NCBI RefSeq assembly: GCF_021458635.1
Contig: NZ_JAIRDQ010000001.1
Coordinates: 186,001 to 250,000 of the forward strand
DNA from: Bradyrhizobium monzae
GTDB lineage: Bacteria > Pseudomonadota > Alphaproteobacteria > Rhizobiales > Xanthobacteraceae
DNA: 64,000 nt
Direction: 5' to 3'
The notes under the pieces were generated by a model. The model was not told the DNA's origin and did not search any database. It worked only from the letters and a program-made list of their open reading frames with translations. Below, piece by piece: positions 25,306-34,483 of this stretch (its first letter is position 1; every line of letters starts with the position of its first letter). Both the position numbers and the translations under genes were made by a program.

Positions 25306-25653
25306 TCACACCAGCTTCATCGGCGTATCGGCGACCACGCGCAAATCGATCCTGCCGATCAACGTCGCGCGGCGAGCCTCCGCAGCATTAATCGCATCGT
25401 CCGTCTGCCGCAACGTGCTGATGTTCGAGCCGAGCGAGACGACGCCGCCCAGCACCAGAGCGATCGAGCCGAGTGCTGCGGTCTGGCCAAATCCAAACAG
25501 TCCGAGGATGGTGACCAACAGCAGCGCCGCACCGCTGCCGATCGCGATCTTGGACGCCAAAATGTACTTCCGGCACCGCTCGGCGATCTCGGCGAGTCGC
25601 TCGATCCGATCTTCGATGTCGGAGATTTCGTCGGTCGGATCGTCTTCGGTCAT
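25306..25653 (-). CDS. Hypothetical protein with two transmembrane helices
   Basis: 115 aa if started at MTEDDPTDEISDIEDR; in-frame Met codons at 25665 and 25695 are alternatives. The last lies in a repeat, and none has a clear ribosome site. An acidic N terminus with a short coiled-coil-like helix (EISDIEDRIERLAEIAERCRKY) precedes two hydrophobic segments (about 35-55 and 60-78, IAIGSGAALLLVTILGLFGF and ALGSIALVLGGVVSLGSNI). A C-terminal soluble helix (DDAINAAEARRATLIGRIDL) follows. I do not recognise the family. It might be a small inner-membrane scaffold. Confidence 0.65.
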   Translation of the reverse strand: MTEDDPTDEISDIEDRIERLAEIAERCRKYILASKIAIGSGAALLLVTILGLFGFGQTAALGSIALVLGGVVSLGSNISTLRQTDDAINAAEARRATLIGRIDLRVVADTPMKLV

Positions 25654-25672
25654 CGGATTGAGCATACCGATT

Positions 25673-25754
25673 GTAGGCGGATCAGGCGCAGCCATAATCC
25701 GCCGCGTGCATGTCGAAAAAGGTTGGCGGATTACGCTTCGCTAATCCGCCCTAC
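25673..25754. repeat. Palindromic repeat (family 'GTAGGGCGGATTA')
   Basis: About 82 bp between two minus-strand genes. GTAGGCGGATCAGGCGCAGCCATAATCCGCC at the left opposes GGCGGATTACGCTTCGCTAATCCGCCCTAC at the right. It is a common form in Bradyrhizobium and is likely to fold as a long hairpin. Confidence 0.7.
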
Positions 25755-25761
25755 GCTCCCC

Positions 25762-27294
25762 TTACAACGGCAAATTGTCGTGCTTCTTCGCCGGCGTTTC
25801 CACCTTCTTGTCCTTCAGCATCGCCAGCGCCCGCGCAATCCGCTTCCGCGTCGAGTGCGGCATGATGACGTCGTCGATGTAGCCGCGCTCCGCGGCGATG
25901 AAGGGTGACAGGAAGCGGTCTTCGTATTCCTTGGTGCGCGCGGCGATCTTGTCGGGGTCGCCGATGTCAGAGCGGAAGATGATCTCGACCGCCCCCTTGG
26001 CGCCCATGACCGCGATCTGGGCGGTCGGCCAGGCGTAGTTCATGTCAGCGCCGATCTCCTTCGACGCCATGACGTCGAAAGCGCCGCCATAGGCCTTGCG
26101 GGTGATGATGGTGACCAGCGGCACGGTGCACTGCGAATAGGCGAACAGCAGTTTCGCGCCGTGCTTGATCAGGCCGCCATATTCCTGCGCGGTGCCCGGC
26201 AGGAAGCCCGGCACGTCGACGAAAGTGACGATCGGGATGTTGAAGGCATCACAAAAACGAACAAAGCGCGCCGCCTTGCGCGAGGCGTCCGAGTCGAGCA
26301 CGCCGGCCAGCACCATCGGCTGGTTGGCGACGAAGCCGACGGTGCGGCCGGCGATGCGGCCGAAGCCGGTGACGATGTTCTTGGCAAACAAGTCGGCGAT
26401 CTCGAAGAAATCACCCTCGTCCACGACCTTCAGGATCAGCTCCTTCATGTCGTAGGGCTTGTTCGGATTGTCGGGGATCAGCGTGTCGAGCGACATGTCG
26501 ACGCGGCCGATGTCGTCGAAGCTCGGCCATTCCGGCACGCCGTCGCTGTTGTTGGACGGCAGGAAGTCGATCAGCCGCCGCATCTGCAGTAGCGTCTCGA
26601 CGTCGTTCTCGAAGGCGCCGTCCGCAATCGAGGAGCGCGTGGCGTGCACCGAGGCGCCGCCGAGCTCTTCGGCGGTGACGACCTCGTTGGTCACGGTCTT
26701 CACCACGTCGGGACCGGTGACGAACATGTAGCTGGTGTTCTTCACCATGAAGATGAAATCGGTCATCGCCGGCGAATAGACGTCGCCGCCGGCGCAGGGG
26801 CCCATGATGACGGAGATCTGCGGGATCACGCCCGAGGCGAGCACGTTGCGGCGGAACACGTAGGAATAGCCGGCGAGCGCGGCAACGCCCTCCTGGATGC
26901 GCGCGCCGCCTGCGTCGTAGAGGCCGATGATGGGCGCCCGCGCCTTCATCGCCATGTCCTGGAGTTTCGTGATCTTCAGCGCGTGGGTCTCGGACAGCGA
27001 GCCGCCGAACACCGTAAAGTCCTTGGCGAATACAAACGTCTTGCGGCCGTTGACGGTGCCCCAGCCGGTGACGACGCCGTCGCCGGGCACCTTGTTCTTC
27101 TCCATGCCGAACTCGGTGGAACGGTGCTCGACGAACATGTCGAACTCCTCGAACGATCCCTTGTCGAGCAGCAGTTCGATGCGCTCGCGGGCGGTCAGCT
27201 TGCCGCGGGCGTGCTGCGCCTCGATGCGCTTCTCGCCGCCGCCGAGCTTCGCGCCGGCACGACGATCTTCAAGGGCGTCCAGAATGTTCTTCAT
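25762..27294 (-). CDS. pccB: Acyl-CoA carboxylase beta subunit (propionyl-CoA carboxylase type)
   Basis: 510 aa, the normal length. The two crotonase-like carboxyltransferase halves are clear: [18 protein letters not shown] and [20 protein letters not shown] (oxyanion-hole region) in the N half, and [18 protein letters not shown] with [25 protein letters not shown] in the C half. The subunit transfers carboxyl from biotin to propionyl-CoA (or another short acyl-CoA). It needs a biotin-carrying alpha subunit, which is not in the window, so the partner lies elsewhere. The acyl specificity is inferred from overall likeness. It is probably a single transcription unit here, with a repeat behind it. 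Confidence 0.93.
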   Translation of the reverse strand: MKNILDALEDRRAGAKLGGGEKRIEAQHARGKLTARERIELLLDKGSFEEFDMFVEHRSTEFGMEKNKVPGDGVVTGWGTVNGRKTFVFAKDFTVFGGSLSETHALKITKLQDMAMKARAPIIGLYDAGGARIQEGVAALAGYSYVFRRNVLASGVIPQISVIMGPCAGGDVYSPAMTDFIFMVKNTSYMFVTGPDVVKTVTNEVVTAEELGGASVHATRSSIADGAFENDVETLLQMRRLIDFLPSNNSDGVPEWPSFDDIGRVDMSLDTLIPDNPNKPYDMKELILKVVDEGDFFEIADLFAKNIVTGFGRIAGRTVGFVANQPMVLAGVLDSDASRKAARFVRFCDAFNIPIVTFVDVPGFLPGTAQEYGGLIKHGAKLLFAYSQCTVPLVTIITRKAYGGAFDVMASKEIGADMNYAWPTAQIAVMGAKGAVEIIFRSDIGDPDKIAARTKEYEDRFLSPFIAAERGYIDDVIMPHSTRKRIARALAMLKDKKVETPAKKHDNLPL

Positions 27295-27443
27295 TTGCTC
27301 CCGCCAGTTCTTAGCCTAAATGCGATTGCCGGGGGTTCTAACACGGCATTTTGCGGGCCGGGAAGCGGCTTTCGGCGCCGCAGGGCTGCCTTGCCGCAGC
27401 GTGAAAGCGCAAGGAATTACAAAGTTTTGCCTGGGAGGTGATC

Positions 27444-27848
27444 ATGGACGAGAGAGCTGTCGAGACCGGCGCTGTGACGGGCGGCGTCAAGATCCTGCTC
27501 CGGCTGGAGGGGCTGACCCTGTTCATTGGGATGGTGATGCTCTACGCGGCCTGGGGCGGCTCCTGGCTGGTCTTTGCCCTGCTGTTCTTCGTGCCCGATC
27601 TGAGCTTCCTGGCGTACCTGTCGGACGCCAGATTCGGGGCGATGGTCTACAACGCCGCCCACAGCTACATGGCGCCGGTGACGCTACTGACGCTGGGTTT
27701 CGGCTTCGCTTCGCCCCTCACTTTGTCCATCGCCTTGATCTGGCTCGCCCATATTGGCATCGACCGGGCGCTGGGCTATGGCCTGAAATATTCCGCAGGC
27801 TTCGGCTTCACCCATCTGGGGCGGATCGGCCGGCAGACGGACGCCTGA
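27444..27848 (+). CDS. DUF4260 membrane protein
   Basis: 134 aa from the ATG at 27444, after GGGAGG; a GTG at 27438 is a less likely alternative. Four hydrophobic helices are visible (LEGLTLFIGMVMLYAAWGGSW, LVFALLFFVPDLSFLAYL, MAPVTLLTLGFGFASPLTL and IALIWLAHIGIDRALGYGLKY). The conserved ends FVPDLSFLAYL, AAHSY and GIDRALGYGLKY are typical of DUF4260. It is an inner-membrane protein of unknown function. It is divergent from pccB. Confidence 0.88.
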   Translation: MDERAVETGAVTGGVKILLRLEGLTLFIGMVMLYAAWGGSWLVFALLFFVPDLSFLAYLSDARFGAMVYNAAHSYMAPVTLLTLGFGFASPLTLSIALIWLAHIGIDRALGYGLKYSAGFGFTHLGRIGRQTDA

Positions 27849-28009
27849 CCTCTCGCAATTGGCCGCGGGATGGCCGCCATTTTGTCGCGCCGCGCCGGTT
27901 GACCGGGCCCGCCGATTCAGGCTTGCTCTCGTTTCGATCAGGCGCCGAATGTTGCGTGAGCTCAGTCGGTACGGCGGCGGTCATCACGTCCGGCTGCAAG
28001 CATCACCTC

Positions 28010-28606
28010 ATGTCCGCCACGGTCGTTCCCCTGCCCCCGAACAGCGCGTCCGAGACCACCGGCTTCCTGCGGCGGATGGCCAGCATGGTGTCGGGGCGGA
28101 ACGGCGAGATGCTGCTGCGCGCGGCAAGCCTGATCGAGTCGCTGTCGCACCGGGCGATGTCGGCCGAGCGGCTGTTTCACGAACAGCAGGAAGAGAGCAA
28201 GCGCCTTGCCGAGCGGCACAAGGCCGCCGAGCTCGCGTCCGACGCCATGATCAGCCAAATCGCCGCGCTGCGGACGCAGCTTGCGGAGGTGACCGCGGCC
28301 GCGGCGGCCGAGCGCGCTACATTTGACACCGAGCGCGGAAAACTGCTCGGGCTGATGCAGGATGCCGAAAGCCATATCGGCAACCTCACCACCGAGCTCG
28401 ATACGTTGCGCGCCTCCGTCGACGCTTTCAACGAGACCGTCGTCTCCGTGCCGATCGAGGCGCTGCGGCTGGCGCGGACGCAGTTCGACTATCTCTCGAG
28501 CGGCTTCGCACGAAAGGGCGACGTGGTCTCGCAGGCGATGAGCGAGATCGGCGGCTTCGCCATCGACCAGGCGCTGACGACGAAGAAGACGGCCGACAAG
28601 GCATGA
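28010..28606 (+). CDS. Hypothetical coiled-coil protein
   Basis: 198 aa from MSATVVPLPPNSASETT at 28010. The same frame extends upstream past 27.4 kb, but that part overlaps DUF4260 in another frame and is a shadow. The body is almost all alpha-helical with heptad character (ERLFHEQQEESKRLAERHKAA, and a long Ala/Glu/Arg section to about residue 130), suggesting dimerisation through a coiled coil. The last about 60 residues (ALRLARTQFDYLSSGFARKGD) may form a separate small domain. No catalytic motif. It starts 161 bp after DUF4260, with no shared ribosome coupling. Role unknown. Confidence 0.7.
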   Translation: MSATVVPLPPNSASETTGFLRRMASMVSGRNGEMLLRAASLIESLSHRAMSAERLFHEQQEESKRLAERHKAAELASDAMISQIAALRTQLAEVTAAAAAERATFDTERGKLLGLMQDAESHIGNLTTELDTLRASVDAFNETVVSVPIEALRLARTQFDYLSSGFARKGDVVSQAMSEIGGFAIDQALTTKKTADKA

Positions 28607-28677
28607 TGCGCCCGCGCGCAAATTGACAGCGCACACTCCGGTTGATCTACTTCCCAAAAATCATAAGGGAGAATCCG

Positions 28678-29670
28678 ATGCCCGTGGTATTCCGCGTCGC
28701 GACAGCGATCATTGCGCTTTGCGCTTCAACCGCACTCGCCGGCGCTCAATCCCTGCCCAAGGACGCTCCGGCCCGGACCGAGATCTTCCCGATCCCGTCG
28801 CTCACCCTCTCGGACCAGCAATTCCTCAGCGGTGATGCCGCGGCCGGCAAGCCGGTCACGGTCGCCGGTGAATTTCGCGTAGCGCAGGGCACCGGCAAGA
28901 TGCCGGTCGTGGTACTGATGCACGGCTCGAGTGGCGTCGGCGCCACCACGGAAGCCTGGGTGCACGAATTCAACGCCATGGGTATCTCGACCTTCGTGAT
29001 CGACGGCTTTACCGGCCGCGGGCTGACGGTGACGGGGCCGAACCAGGCCCTGCTCGGCCGGCTCAATCTGATCATCGACATCTACCACTCGCTCGAGATC
29101 CTAGCGAAGCATCCTCGCGTCGACCCCGACCGCATCGTGCTGATGGGTTTTTCACGCGGAGGACAGGCGGCTCTGTATGCGAGCCTCGACCGCTTCAACA
29201 AGCTCTGGAACAAGTCCGGCGTGCAGTTCGCCGCCTACATTCCGTTCTATCCGGATTGCTCGACGACGTACCAGACCGACACCGAGGTTGCGGCACGCCC
29301 GATCCGCATCTTCCACGGCGCGCCTGATGACTACAACCCCGTGAAGAGCTGCAAGGCTTTCGTCGAGCGGCTCAAGGCCGCCGGGCGCGACGTCGTGCTG
29401 ACCGAATATCCCGACAGTGCGCACGGCTTCGACAGCGGCCTGCTCGGGGTCAACACAGTCACGGTCTCCGCCAACGCGCAGACCGTGCGCAACTGCCATA
29501 TCAGGGAAGGCGACGGCGGCGTGCTGATGAACGGCGATACCAACGCGCCCTTCACCTACAAGGACGCTTGCGTCGAGCTCAGCCCGCATGTCGGCGGCAA
29601 TCCCGCCACCGCCGCGGAGTCGCGGAAGGCGGTGGCGGAGTTTTTACAGGCGCTGTTCAAGCTGGGATAA
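28678..29670 (+). CDS. Secreted dienelactone hydrolase-like alpha/beta hydrolase
   Basis: 330 aa from the ATG at 28678, after AAGGGAG. A signal peptide (about 1-23, ending ALAGA) targets export. The fold shows VVVLMHGSSG (oxyanion hole), the nucleophile elbow MGFSRGG with Ser at about 158, HGAPDDYNP for the acid and DSAHGFDS for the histidine. Classical dienelactone hydrolases use Cys as nucleophile, and this one uses Ser. The substrate is not known. The mature protein has several Cys, compatible with disulfides. It stands alone, with a palindromic repeat downstream. Confidence 0.88.
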   Translation: MPVVFRVATAIIALCASTALAGAQSLPKDAPARTEIFPIPSLTLSDQQFLSGDAAAGKPVTVAGEFRVAQGTGKMPVVVLMHGSSGVGATTEAWVHEFNAMGISTFVIDGFTGRGLTVTGPNQALLGRLNLIIDIYHSLEILAKHPRVDPDRIVLMGFSRGGQAALYASLDRFNKLWNKSGVQFAAYIPFYPDCSTTYQTDTEVAARPIRIFHGAPDDYNPVKSCKAFVERLKAAGRDVVLTEYPDSAHGFDSGLLGVNTVTVSANAQTVRNCHIREGDGGVLMNGDTNAPFTYKDACVELSPHVGGNPATAAESRKAVAEFLQALFKLG

Positions 29671-29695
29671 GGAGCTGCCCGACCTGCACCGATGT

Positions 29696-29788
29696 CGTAG
29701 GGTGGGCAAAAGCGCAGCGTGCCCACCAATCGTCGATTACGGTATAGAGATGGTGGGCACGGCGCTACGCGCCTTTGCCCACCCTACG
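29696..29788. repeat. Palindromic repeat (family 'CGTAGGGTGGGCAAA')
   Basis: CGTAGGGTGGGCAAAAGCGCAGCGTGCCCACCA opposes TGGTGGGCACGGCGCTACGCGCCTTTGCCCACCCTACG, giving about 93 bp of imperfect palindrome. The same element recurs at 41124-41211. Confidence 0.8.
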
Positions 29789-29835
29789 GCATCGCAATTT
29801 TGTCGCGCGCTCCTCGCAATGACGAGCGTAGTCCG

Positions 29836-30099
29836 CTAGCGCGCCCGGCCCGACAGCCGCAGCACGAAGACGAGAACCTCGGCCACGGCCTTGTAGAGAT
29901 CAGGGGGAATTTCCTCGCCGAGCTCGACCTTGGAGAGCGCGCCGGCCAGGGTCTCGTTCTCCTCGATCGGGATATCGTTGGCCTTGGCGATCTCGACGAT
30001 CTTGGCGCCGATCGTGCCCTTGCCCTTGGCGACGACGACAGGCGCGCCGCTGCCCTTCTCGTAGTGCAGCGCGATTGCGAGCTTGGACTCCTCGCTCAT
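29836..30099 (-). CDS. FlhB/EscU C-terminal-domain protein (FhlB-like)
   Basis: 87 aa from the ATG at 30099. The frame extends to 30264, but that part lies inside the FliK-like gene. AIALHYEKGSGAPVVVAKGKGTIGAKIVEIAKANDIPIEENETLAGALSKVELGEEIPPDLYKAVAEVLVFVLRL matches the cytoplasmic C-terminal part of the flagellar/type III export gate protein FlhB, without its membrane domain and without the NPTH autocleavage motif. Such stand-alone FhlB-like proteins are known in other bacteria, often next to a FliK-like gene. The start overlaps the FliK-like stop as ATGA, so the two are coupled. Function is unproven, possibly substrate-specificity switching. Confidence 0.85.
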   Translation of the reverse strand: MSEESKLAIALHYEKGSGAPVVVAKGKGTIGAKIVEIAKANDIPIEENETLAGALSKVELGEEIPPDLYKAVAEVLVFVLRLSGRAR

Positions 30100-31718
30100 G
30101 TGGCGCGATCCAGGAAATGCCCGGCACGGGCCGGCGGTGCTTGCGGCGGGGTGCCGTCGCGCACGACGATGTCGCCGGGCTTGAGCTCGGCTTTGGTCAG
30201 CGCCTGATTGAGCTCGCCGATCCCGGCGCGGAGCTGCTGCGCCGTCGCCGGCCGCTCGGCCCACATCCGCACAAAAGTCTTGTCGCCATTGAGCGTGATC
30301 AGAGCGTGCACGGGTCCGCTCGGCTCGACATTGAGCGTGAAGCGCGCGCGCCAGGCGCGTTTGGCGGGATCGGCCTGCTCGTTGCCGCCGTCACGCGAGA
30401 TCTCGAACTGCGCCATCGCGGTGCCCTTCGGAGTCGCAAACGGAATCTCGAAATTCCACTGCGGCACGGCCGGGTCGATGCGATGCCCGCTGGCATCGAC
30501 GCGGTCGGGCAGCGAGGCCACCTGCAACAGCGTCTGCCGCGCGATCGCGGCATCGGTGTCGTCGAGCAGGCGATGCACGGTCGCGGCAAGCGACGTGTCA
30601 GCTGTGAGCGATGGCGAGGCGATCGCTTGCGGCGACGGCAATGCGCCGCGAAACGGCGGTGGCGTGGTCGTACGCACGGCCGCTTCGAAGGCGTGACCAT
30701 CCGGCACGGCCTTGGTGGAGCCCGGCACATTCCCGGTCAGGCGTGGCAGATTTTGCGTGACCTCTTGCAGCAGGCTCGCGGCAAGGCCAGCGGGGATCGT
30801 CCGGGGCAGTCCTGCCTGCGGTGCGTCGACCATATCGGCAAGCACGGCGGTCACGACATCGGCGCTGCGCTGCATTTGCGGCGATTGGGCTATCTCTGCG
30901 TCAGGCAGCGGCGCTTGCACTGCCTCGCCTGCAGCTTGAGGTGGCGAGCTCGCGGCCTCCGCCGTGGCGACGGCGTTGGTCGCAACCGCAACGGCCTGTG
31001 TCGGTGGCGCGGCGGTCTCGAGCGTGCCTGACGTTGCGGCCAGCGTCTGGCGCAGCACCAGCAGCGCCGCTTTCAAATCGGGCACCGCGCCTGACGGCGA
31101 CGTCGTGCCCGCGGCAAGCGAGGCCTCGAGGAACAGGCCGGATTTCTGAAAGGCGGATTCGATATCGCCGCCATCAAGCGCGGAGTTGAGCGGCGTCTGT
31201 TGCGCCAGCACATCCAGCACGGCCTGCTTCAGGCCGACCGGCAGATCGCTGCCGGTCACGACGGACGCCAGATTGGCAAACAGCGGCGCCTGGCTGCCCT
31301 GTTTGGTCACGGCCTCGGCCGATGCTGCGGTGACGGCGATCTGCTCGGTCGGCGTCAGGGGATTGCGGGCTGAATTGACCGACGGCGCAAGCGGCGGGCT
31401 GTCAACCAGCGAGGCCGCCGTCGGCGTCAGCGTGACCTGATCCGTGCTCGCCTCGCCTGCCCCGTTGACGACGGCGAGCCGGATGGTGCCGTCGTTCTGC
31501 GACACCGCGAGCTGAAGATTTTGTCCGGGTGTCAGCGAGACCTCGGACATCACGTCCATCGAGAGATTGGCGATCGCGATCCGTACTAGATTGTCGGCGA
31601 GCACGCTGACGACTTTGGCATCGATGACGCTGCCGGCCTGCAGCACGAGATCAGGCGTCGCCGCATCAGCCACGGGGCTGGCGGCACTGGCGGGAACGAT
31701 CGAGCTTATCGGCGTCAC
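30096..31718 (-). CDS. FliK-like flagellar hook-length control family protein
   Basis: 540 aa. The N-terminal three quarters are low-complexity, Ala/Ser/Thr/Pro-rich, with repeated short motifs, as in FliK rulers. The C-terminal domain (about 420-515) carries WNFEIPFATPKGTAMAQFEISRD, then RFTLNVEPSGPVHALITLNGDKTFVRMWAE, the hook-length control C domain (Flg_hook). In flagella this domain tells FlhB to switch export. No hook, basal body or filament genes are nearby, so it is a displaced or paralogous copy. It is coupled by a 4-bp ATGA overlap to the FhlB-like gene. The first Met is kept: MTPISSIVPAS. Confidence 0.85.
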   Translation of the reverse strand: MTPISSIVPASAASPVADAATPDLVLQAGSVIDAKVVSVLADNLVRIAIANLSMDVMSEVSLTPGQNLQLAVSQNDGTIRLAVVNGAGEASTDQVTLTPTAASLVDSPPLAPSVNSARNPLTPTEQIAVTAASAEAVTKQGSQAPLFANLASVVTGSDLPVGLKQAVLDVLAQQTPLNSALDGGDIESAFQKSGLFLEASLAAGTTSPSGAVPDLKAALLVLRQTLAATSGTLETAAPPTQAVAVATNAVATAEAASSPPQAAGEAVQAPLPDAEIAQSPQMQRSADVVTAVLADMVDAPQAGLPRTIPAGLAASLLQEVTQNLPRLTGNVPGSTKAVPDGHAFEAAVRTTTPPPFRGALPSPQAIASPSLTADTSLAATVHRLLDDTDAAIARQTLLQVASLPDRVDASGHRIDPAVPQWNFEIPFATPKGTAMAQFEISRDGGNEQADPAKRAWRARFTLNVEPSGPVHALITLNGDKTFVRMWAERPATAQQLRAGIGELNQALTKAELKPGDIVVRDGTPPQAPPARAGHFLDRAT

Positions 31719-31775
31719 GATATCAGGGCCCGGGGAATGCTGGTCCCACCCTAAGGCTCCGTCGTAAACCTCCCG

Positions 31776-32570
31776 TTAAGGACCTTTGGCCGGAGGCGGG
31801 TTAACGGCCGCCAACACCGCTACGGCGGCCTCGAAATCCCGCAAGCGGGTAACCCGCCGGGCAGCCGCCTCCTCGTCCACGCCCCATTGGTCGATGTTCC
31901 AGTCCTCGTCGACATGGGCGGCGGCCCAGACCTGGCCGGCGTCGCGCACGCCATGGGCCAGCGCCAGCGCCAGCAGCGCCGAGCCGGTCAAGGTCGTGAC
32001 GATATGGAGGGCGGCGACCGACCAGGGATCCGCCGGCAGCGCGGCGCGGGCGGCACGCAACGCCTCGTCCGGCTGCTTCACGTGCATGATGCCCTCGGAC
32101 AGGATGAAATGCGCCCCCAGCGCCCCCGCGGCCCAGAACAGCACGGGGTCCCACTGCGCGGCCTCGCGGGCGACCAGCCCCTCGGGGTGGCCGGCGCGGT
32201 AGAACAGCAGGTCGGTCTCGAGATATTTTGCGAGGTCATCCGTGACGAGTTCGACGCGGTCGACCACGCCCTCGACCACGCTATTGGCGATCCGCGTCAG
32301 CGGCATGGTCACGGGATCGATCGCCTCGCCCTGCGCAGCCCACTCCGCGGCCACGGCATCGGCGAGTGCCCGCGAAGGGATCACCACTTGGCGGGCGGAG
32401 GGCGTGCGGATCGGCTTGCCGTCGAGCGTGACGCCGAATCCGCCCTCGGCCTCCGCGACGCCCACCTCCTTGTAGAAGCGCTTGCGCAGCGGTGTCCGTG
32501 CGGACGCACGCGCCGATTCCCTTGGATCCGGCGGGGGCTGCCCGGCTGCTTCTTCGAACAATTCGCGCAT
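31776..32570 (-). CDS. ATP12-family F1-ATPase assembly chaperone
   Basis: 264 aa. RKRFYKEVGVAEAEGGFGVTLDGKPIRTPSA at about 28-60, EWAAQGEAIDPVTMPLTRIANSVVEGV, TDLLFYRAGHPEGLVAREAAQWDPVLFW, and the C-terminal helical half with LALAHGVRDAGQVWAAAHVDEDWNIDQWGVDEEA are the usual signatures. ATP12 binds free alpha subunit of F1-ATPase during assembly and is typical of alphaproteobacteria and mitochondria. It is cytosolic. It stands alone, 57 bp before the FliK-like gene on the same strand; a shared transcript is possible but not functionally obvious. Confidence 0.95.
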   Translation of the reverse strand: MRELFEEAAGQPPPDPRESARASARTPLRKRFYKEVGVAEAEGGFGVTLDGKPIRTPSARQVVIPSRALADAVAAEWAAQGEAIDPVTMPLTRIANSVVEGVVDRVELVTDDLAKYLETDLLFYRAGHPEGLVAREAAQWDPVLFWAAGALGAHFILSEGIMHVKQPDEALRAARAALPADPWSVAALHIVTTLTGSALLALALAHGVRDAGQVWAAAHVDEDWNIDQWGVDEEAAARRVTRLRDFEAAVAVLAAVNPPPAKGP

Positions 32571-32659
32571 GTGAGTTTTCGGTCTCCGCCGCTGAATGCA
32601 GGCTTTTGAAGTAAGATCGGCTTTTAAGGTAAGATCGGCGGCCGATAAAGCGAGCGGTC

Positions 32660-33106
32660 ATGAGGGAACTTGCGGGCATTGCGGCCCTGTTCGCCGGGCT
32701 CTGGCTGGCCGCGGCCGAGGCCGGCTTTCGCACCCCGGAATCGCTGGTCCGCAACGTCTACGGCTATTATGGCGAGGGCGCACCGGAGCTGTCCAAGGGT
32801 CTGCCGCGGGATGAGGCGACCACCCGGCAGTTCTTCGACCCGTCCTTGCGCAAGGCGTGGAACGATCCTCGGACCGAGCCCTATGATTTCCTGGTGCAGA
32901 GCCCGAGCTGGAAGCTCGGCCCGGTCGCGATCGCGATCATCCGCAGGCAATACGACAAGACCTATGTTGCCGCGAACTTCGACAATCACGGCCGGAAGGT
33001 CGCGCTGAACTTCATCCTGATCAACGGTCCGGAGGGCTGGCTGATCACGGATATCGAGAGTCCGCATGACAGTTTGCGGATGTTTCTGGAGCAGTTTCGG
33101 AATTGA
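32660..33106 (+). CDS. Hypothetical exported protein (DUF3828-like)
   Basis: 148 aa. A short hydrophobic N terminus (LAGIAALFAGLWLAAAEAGF) is a probable signal peptide. Then follows ESLVRNVYGYYGEGAPELSKGLPRDEATTRQFFDPSLRKAW and, at the end, NGPEGWLITDIESPHDSLRMFLEQF. The pattern (an S-L-x-N-x-Y-x-Y-Y-G start, a charged helix and a W-L-I-x-D-I closing strand) resembles small NTF2-like or DUF3828-type periplasmic proteins. No catalytic site is evident. It is divergent from ATP12 and is followed by a palindromic repeat. Confidence 0.7.
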   Translation: MRELAGIAALFAGLWLAAAEAGFRTPESLVRNVYGYYGEGAPELSKGLPRDEATTRQFFDPSLRKAWNDPRTEPYDFLVQSPSWKLGPVAIAIIRRQYDKTYVAANFDNHGRKVALNFILINGPEGWLITDIESPHDSLRMFLEQFRN

Positions 33107-33131
33107 GATAGGCCAGCCACTTCTATCTCCA

Positions 33132-33219
33132 CCGTCATTGCGAGCGAAGCGAAGCAATCCAGAATCTCACCGCGGCAGCAGTCTGGATTGCTTCGTCGCT
33201 TCGCTCCTCGCAATGACGG
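33132..33219. repeat. Palindromic repeat (family 'GTCATTGCGAG'), second copy
   Basis: CCGTCATTGCGAGCGAAGCGAAGCAATCCAGA against TCTGGATTGCTTCGTCGCTTCGCTCCTCGCAATGACGG. It is nearly the same sequence as 19210-19298 and lies between two convergent genes. Confidence 0.85.
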
Positions 33220-33253
33220 AGCAAAATCGCGTGTGTATGCGCGAAGCCCGACC

Positions 33254-34483
33254 CTACTCCTCCGGCGCGTTCTCGATCGGGTCGAACCGGCTGGCATCCA
33301 GCCCGAGCAGATTCCACGACTGCTGCATATGCTGCGGCAGCGGCGCGGTGGCGTCGATAAAGCCGCCGCGCGGATGCGGGATGACGATGCGGCGCGCGAG
33401 CAGATGCAGCCGGTTTTGCAGGCCGCCCGGCAGCTGCCAGTTCTCGATGTTGAAATATTTGGGATCGCCGACGATGGGATGGCCGATATGCTCCATGTGG
33501 GCGCGTAGCTGGTGGGTGCGCCCCGTCACCGGCTTCAGCGACACCCAGGTCAGCTTGTTGCCGGCGGTCTCGACCACCGCGTAGTACGTCACCGCGTGGC
33601 TCGCACCCTCGTCGCCATGCTGCGCGATGCGCATGATGGTGTCGTCCTCGCTCTCCTCCTTGGCGAGGAAGGTCGAGATCCGGCCCTGCTTCGGCTTCGG
33701 CAGGCCCGGCACCAGCGCCCAATAGGTTTTCCGCGCCGAGCGGGAACGGAACGCGCCGGTCAGATGCGAAGCGGCAAAGCGCGTTTTGGCGATCAGGAGA
33801 CAGCCCGACGTATCCTTGTCGATCCGGTGCACAAGCCGTGGCTTCTGGCCCTTGGAATCGCGCATCACCTCCAGCATCTGATCGATGTGCCGCGTCGTGC
33901 CGGAGCCGCCCTGCACCGCAAGCCCGAACGGCTTGTTCAGCACGAGAACATCGTCGTCCTCGTAGATCGTCATCTCCTTCAACGCGACAAGCGTCTTTTG
34001 CGCGCCTTCCGACAGCTCGCCGACGGCCTTCGGCGTGTCGAGCTTCAGCGGCGGAATGCGGACGCTCTGTCCCTCCTCCAGCCGGTCCTTGCTGTCGACC
34101 CGCTTGCCGTCGACGCGCAGCTCGCCTTTGCGGACGACGCGCTGGATGTGAGAGAACGACAGGCCAGGAAAGCGCGCTTCGAGGAAACGGTCGACGCGCA
34201 TGTTGTTCTCGTCGGCCGTCACCTTGACGGTCTGCACCTTGGTCGGCAGCAGCGCCTCAACCGGTTTTGCCGGTGCGGACGTTTCCAGTGCAGCCTTTTC
34301 AATTGCAGCCCGGGGTGCGCGCCGCTCAGTGCGTTCGCCCGCAAAGCGCGGCGGCTTCGCACCGGATTTGGCCCCCGGCCGCGGCCCGGCTGTCTTCGTG
34401 CTGCGCGCCTTGAACGGGCGCGCCTCCTTGCGCTCATCGCGCTCGCGGGGTTTTGGATTCATTCTCTTGATACGGCGGCTCAT
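33254..34483 (-). CDS. RluA-family 23S rRNA pseudouridine synthase (RluC type)
   Basis: 409 aa. A basic, Arg/Lys/Pro-rich extension of about 85 residues precedes an S4 RNA-binding domain (about 95-145, MRVDRFLEARFPGLSFSHIQRVVRKGELRVDGKRV). The catalytic domain has LVHRIDKDTSGCLLIAKT with the catalytic Asp222, and RTHQLRAHMEHIGHPIVGDPKY near the C terminus. It isomerises uridines in large-subunit rRNA. The long basic N terminus is longer than in E. coli RluC and may add RNA affinity. Its start overlaps the upstream HigA stop by 4 bp (ATGA), so it is coupled to that antitoxin-like gene. Confidence 0.93.
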   Translation of the reverse strand: MSRRIKRMNPKPRERDERKEARPFKARSTKTAGPRPGAKSGAKPPRFAGERTERRAPRAAIEKAALETSAPAKPVEALLPTKVQTVKVTADENNMRVDRFLEARFPGLSFSHIQRVVRKGELRVDGKRVDSKDRLEEGQSVRIPPLKLDTPKAVGELSEGAQKTLVALKEMTIYEDDDVLVLNKPFGLAVQGGSGTTRHIDQMLEVMRDSKGQKPRLVHRIDKDTSGCLLIAKTRFAASHLTGAFRSRSARKTYWALVPGLPKPKQGRISTFLAKEESEDDTIMRIAQHGDEGASHAVTYYAVVETAGNKLTWVSLKPVTGRTHQLRAHMEHIGHPIVGDPKYFNIENWQLPGGLQNRLHLLARRIVIPHPRGGFIDATAPLPQHMQQSWNLLGLDASRFDPIENAPEE

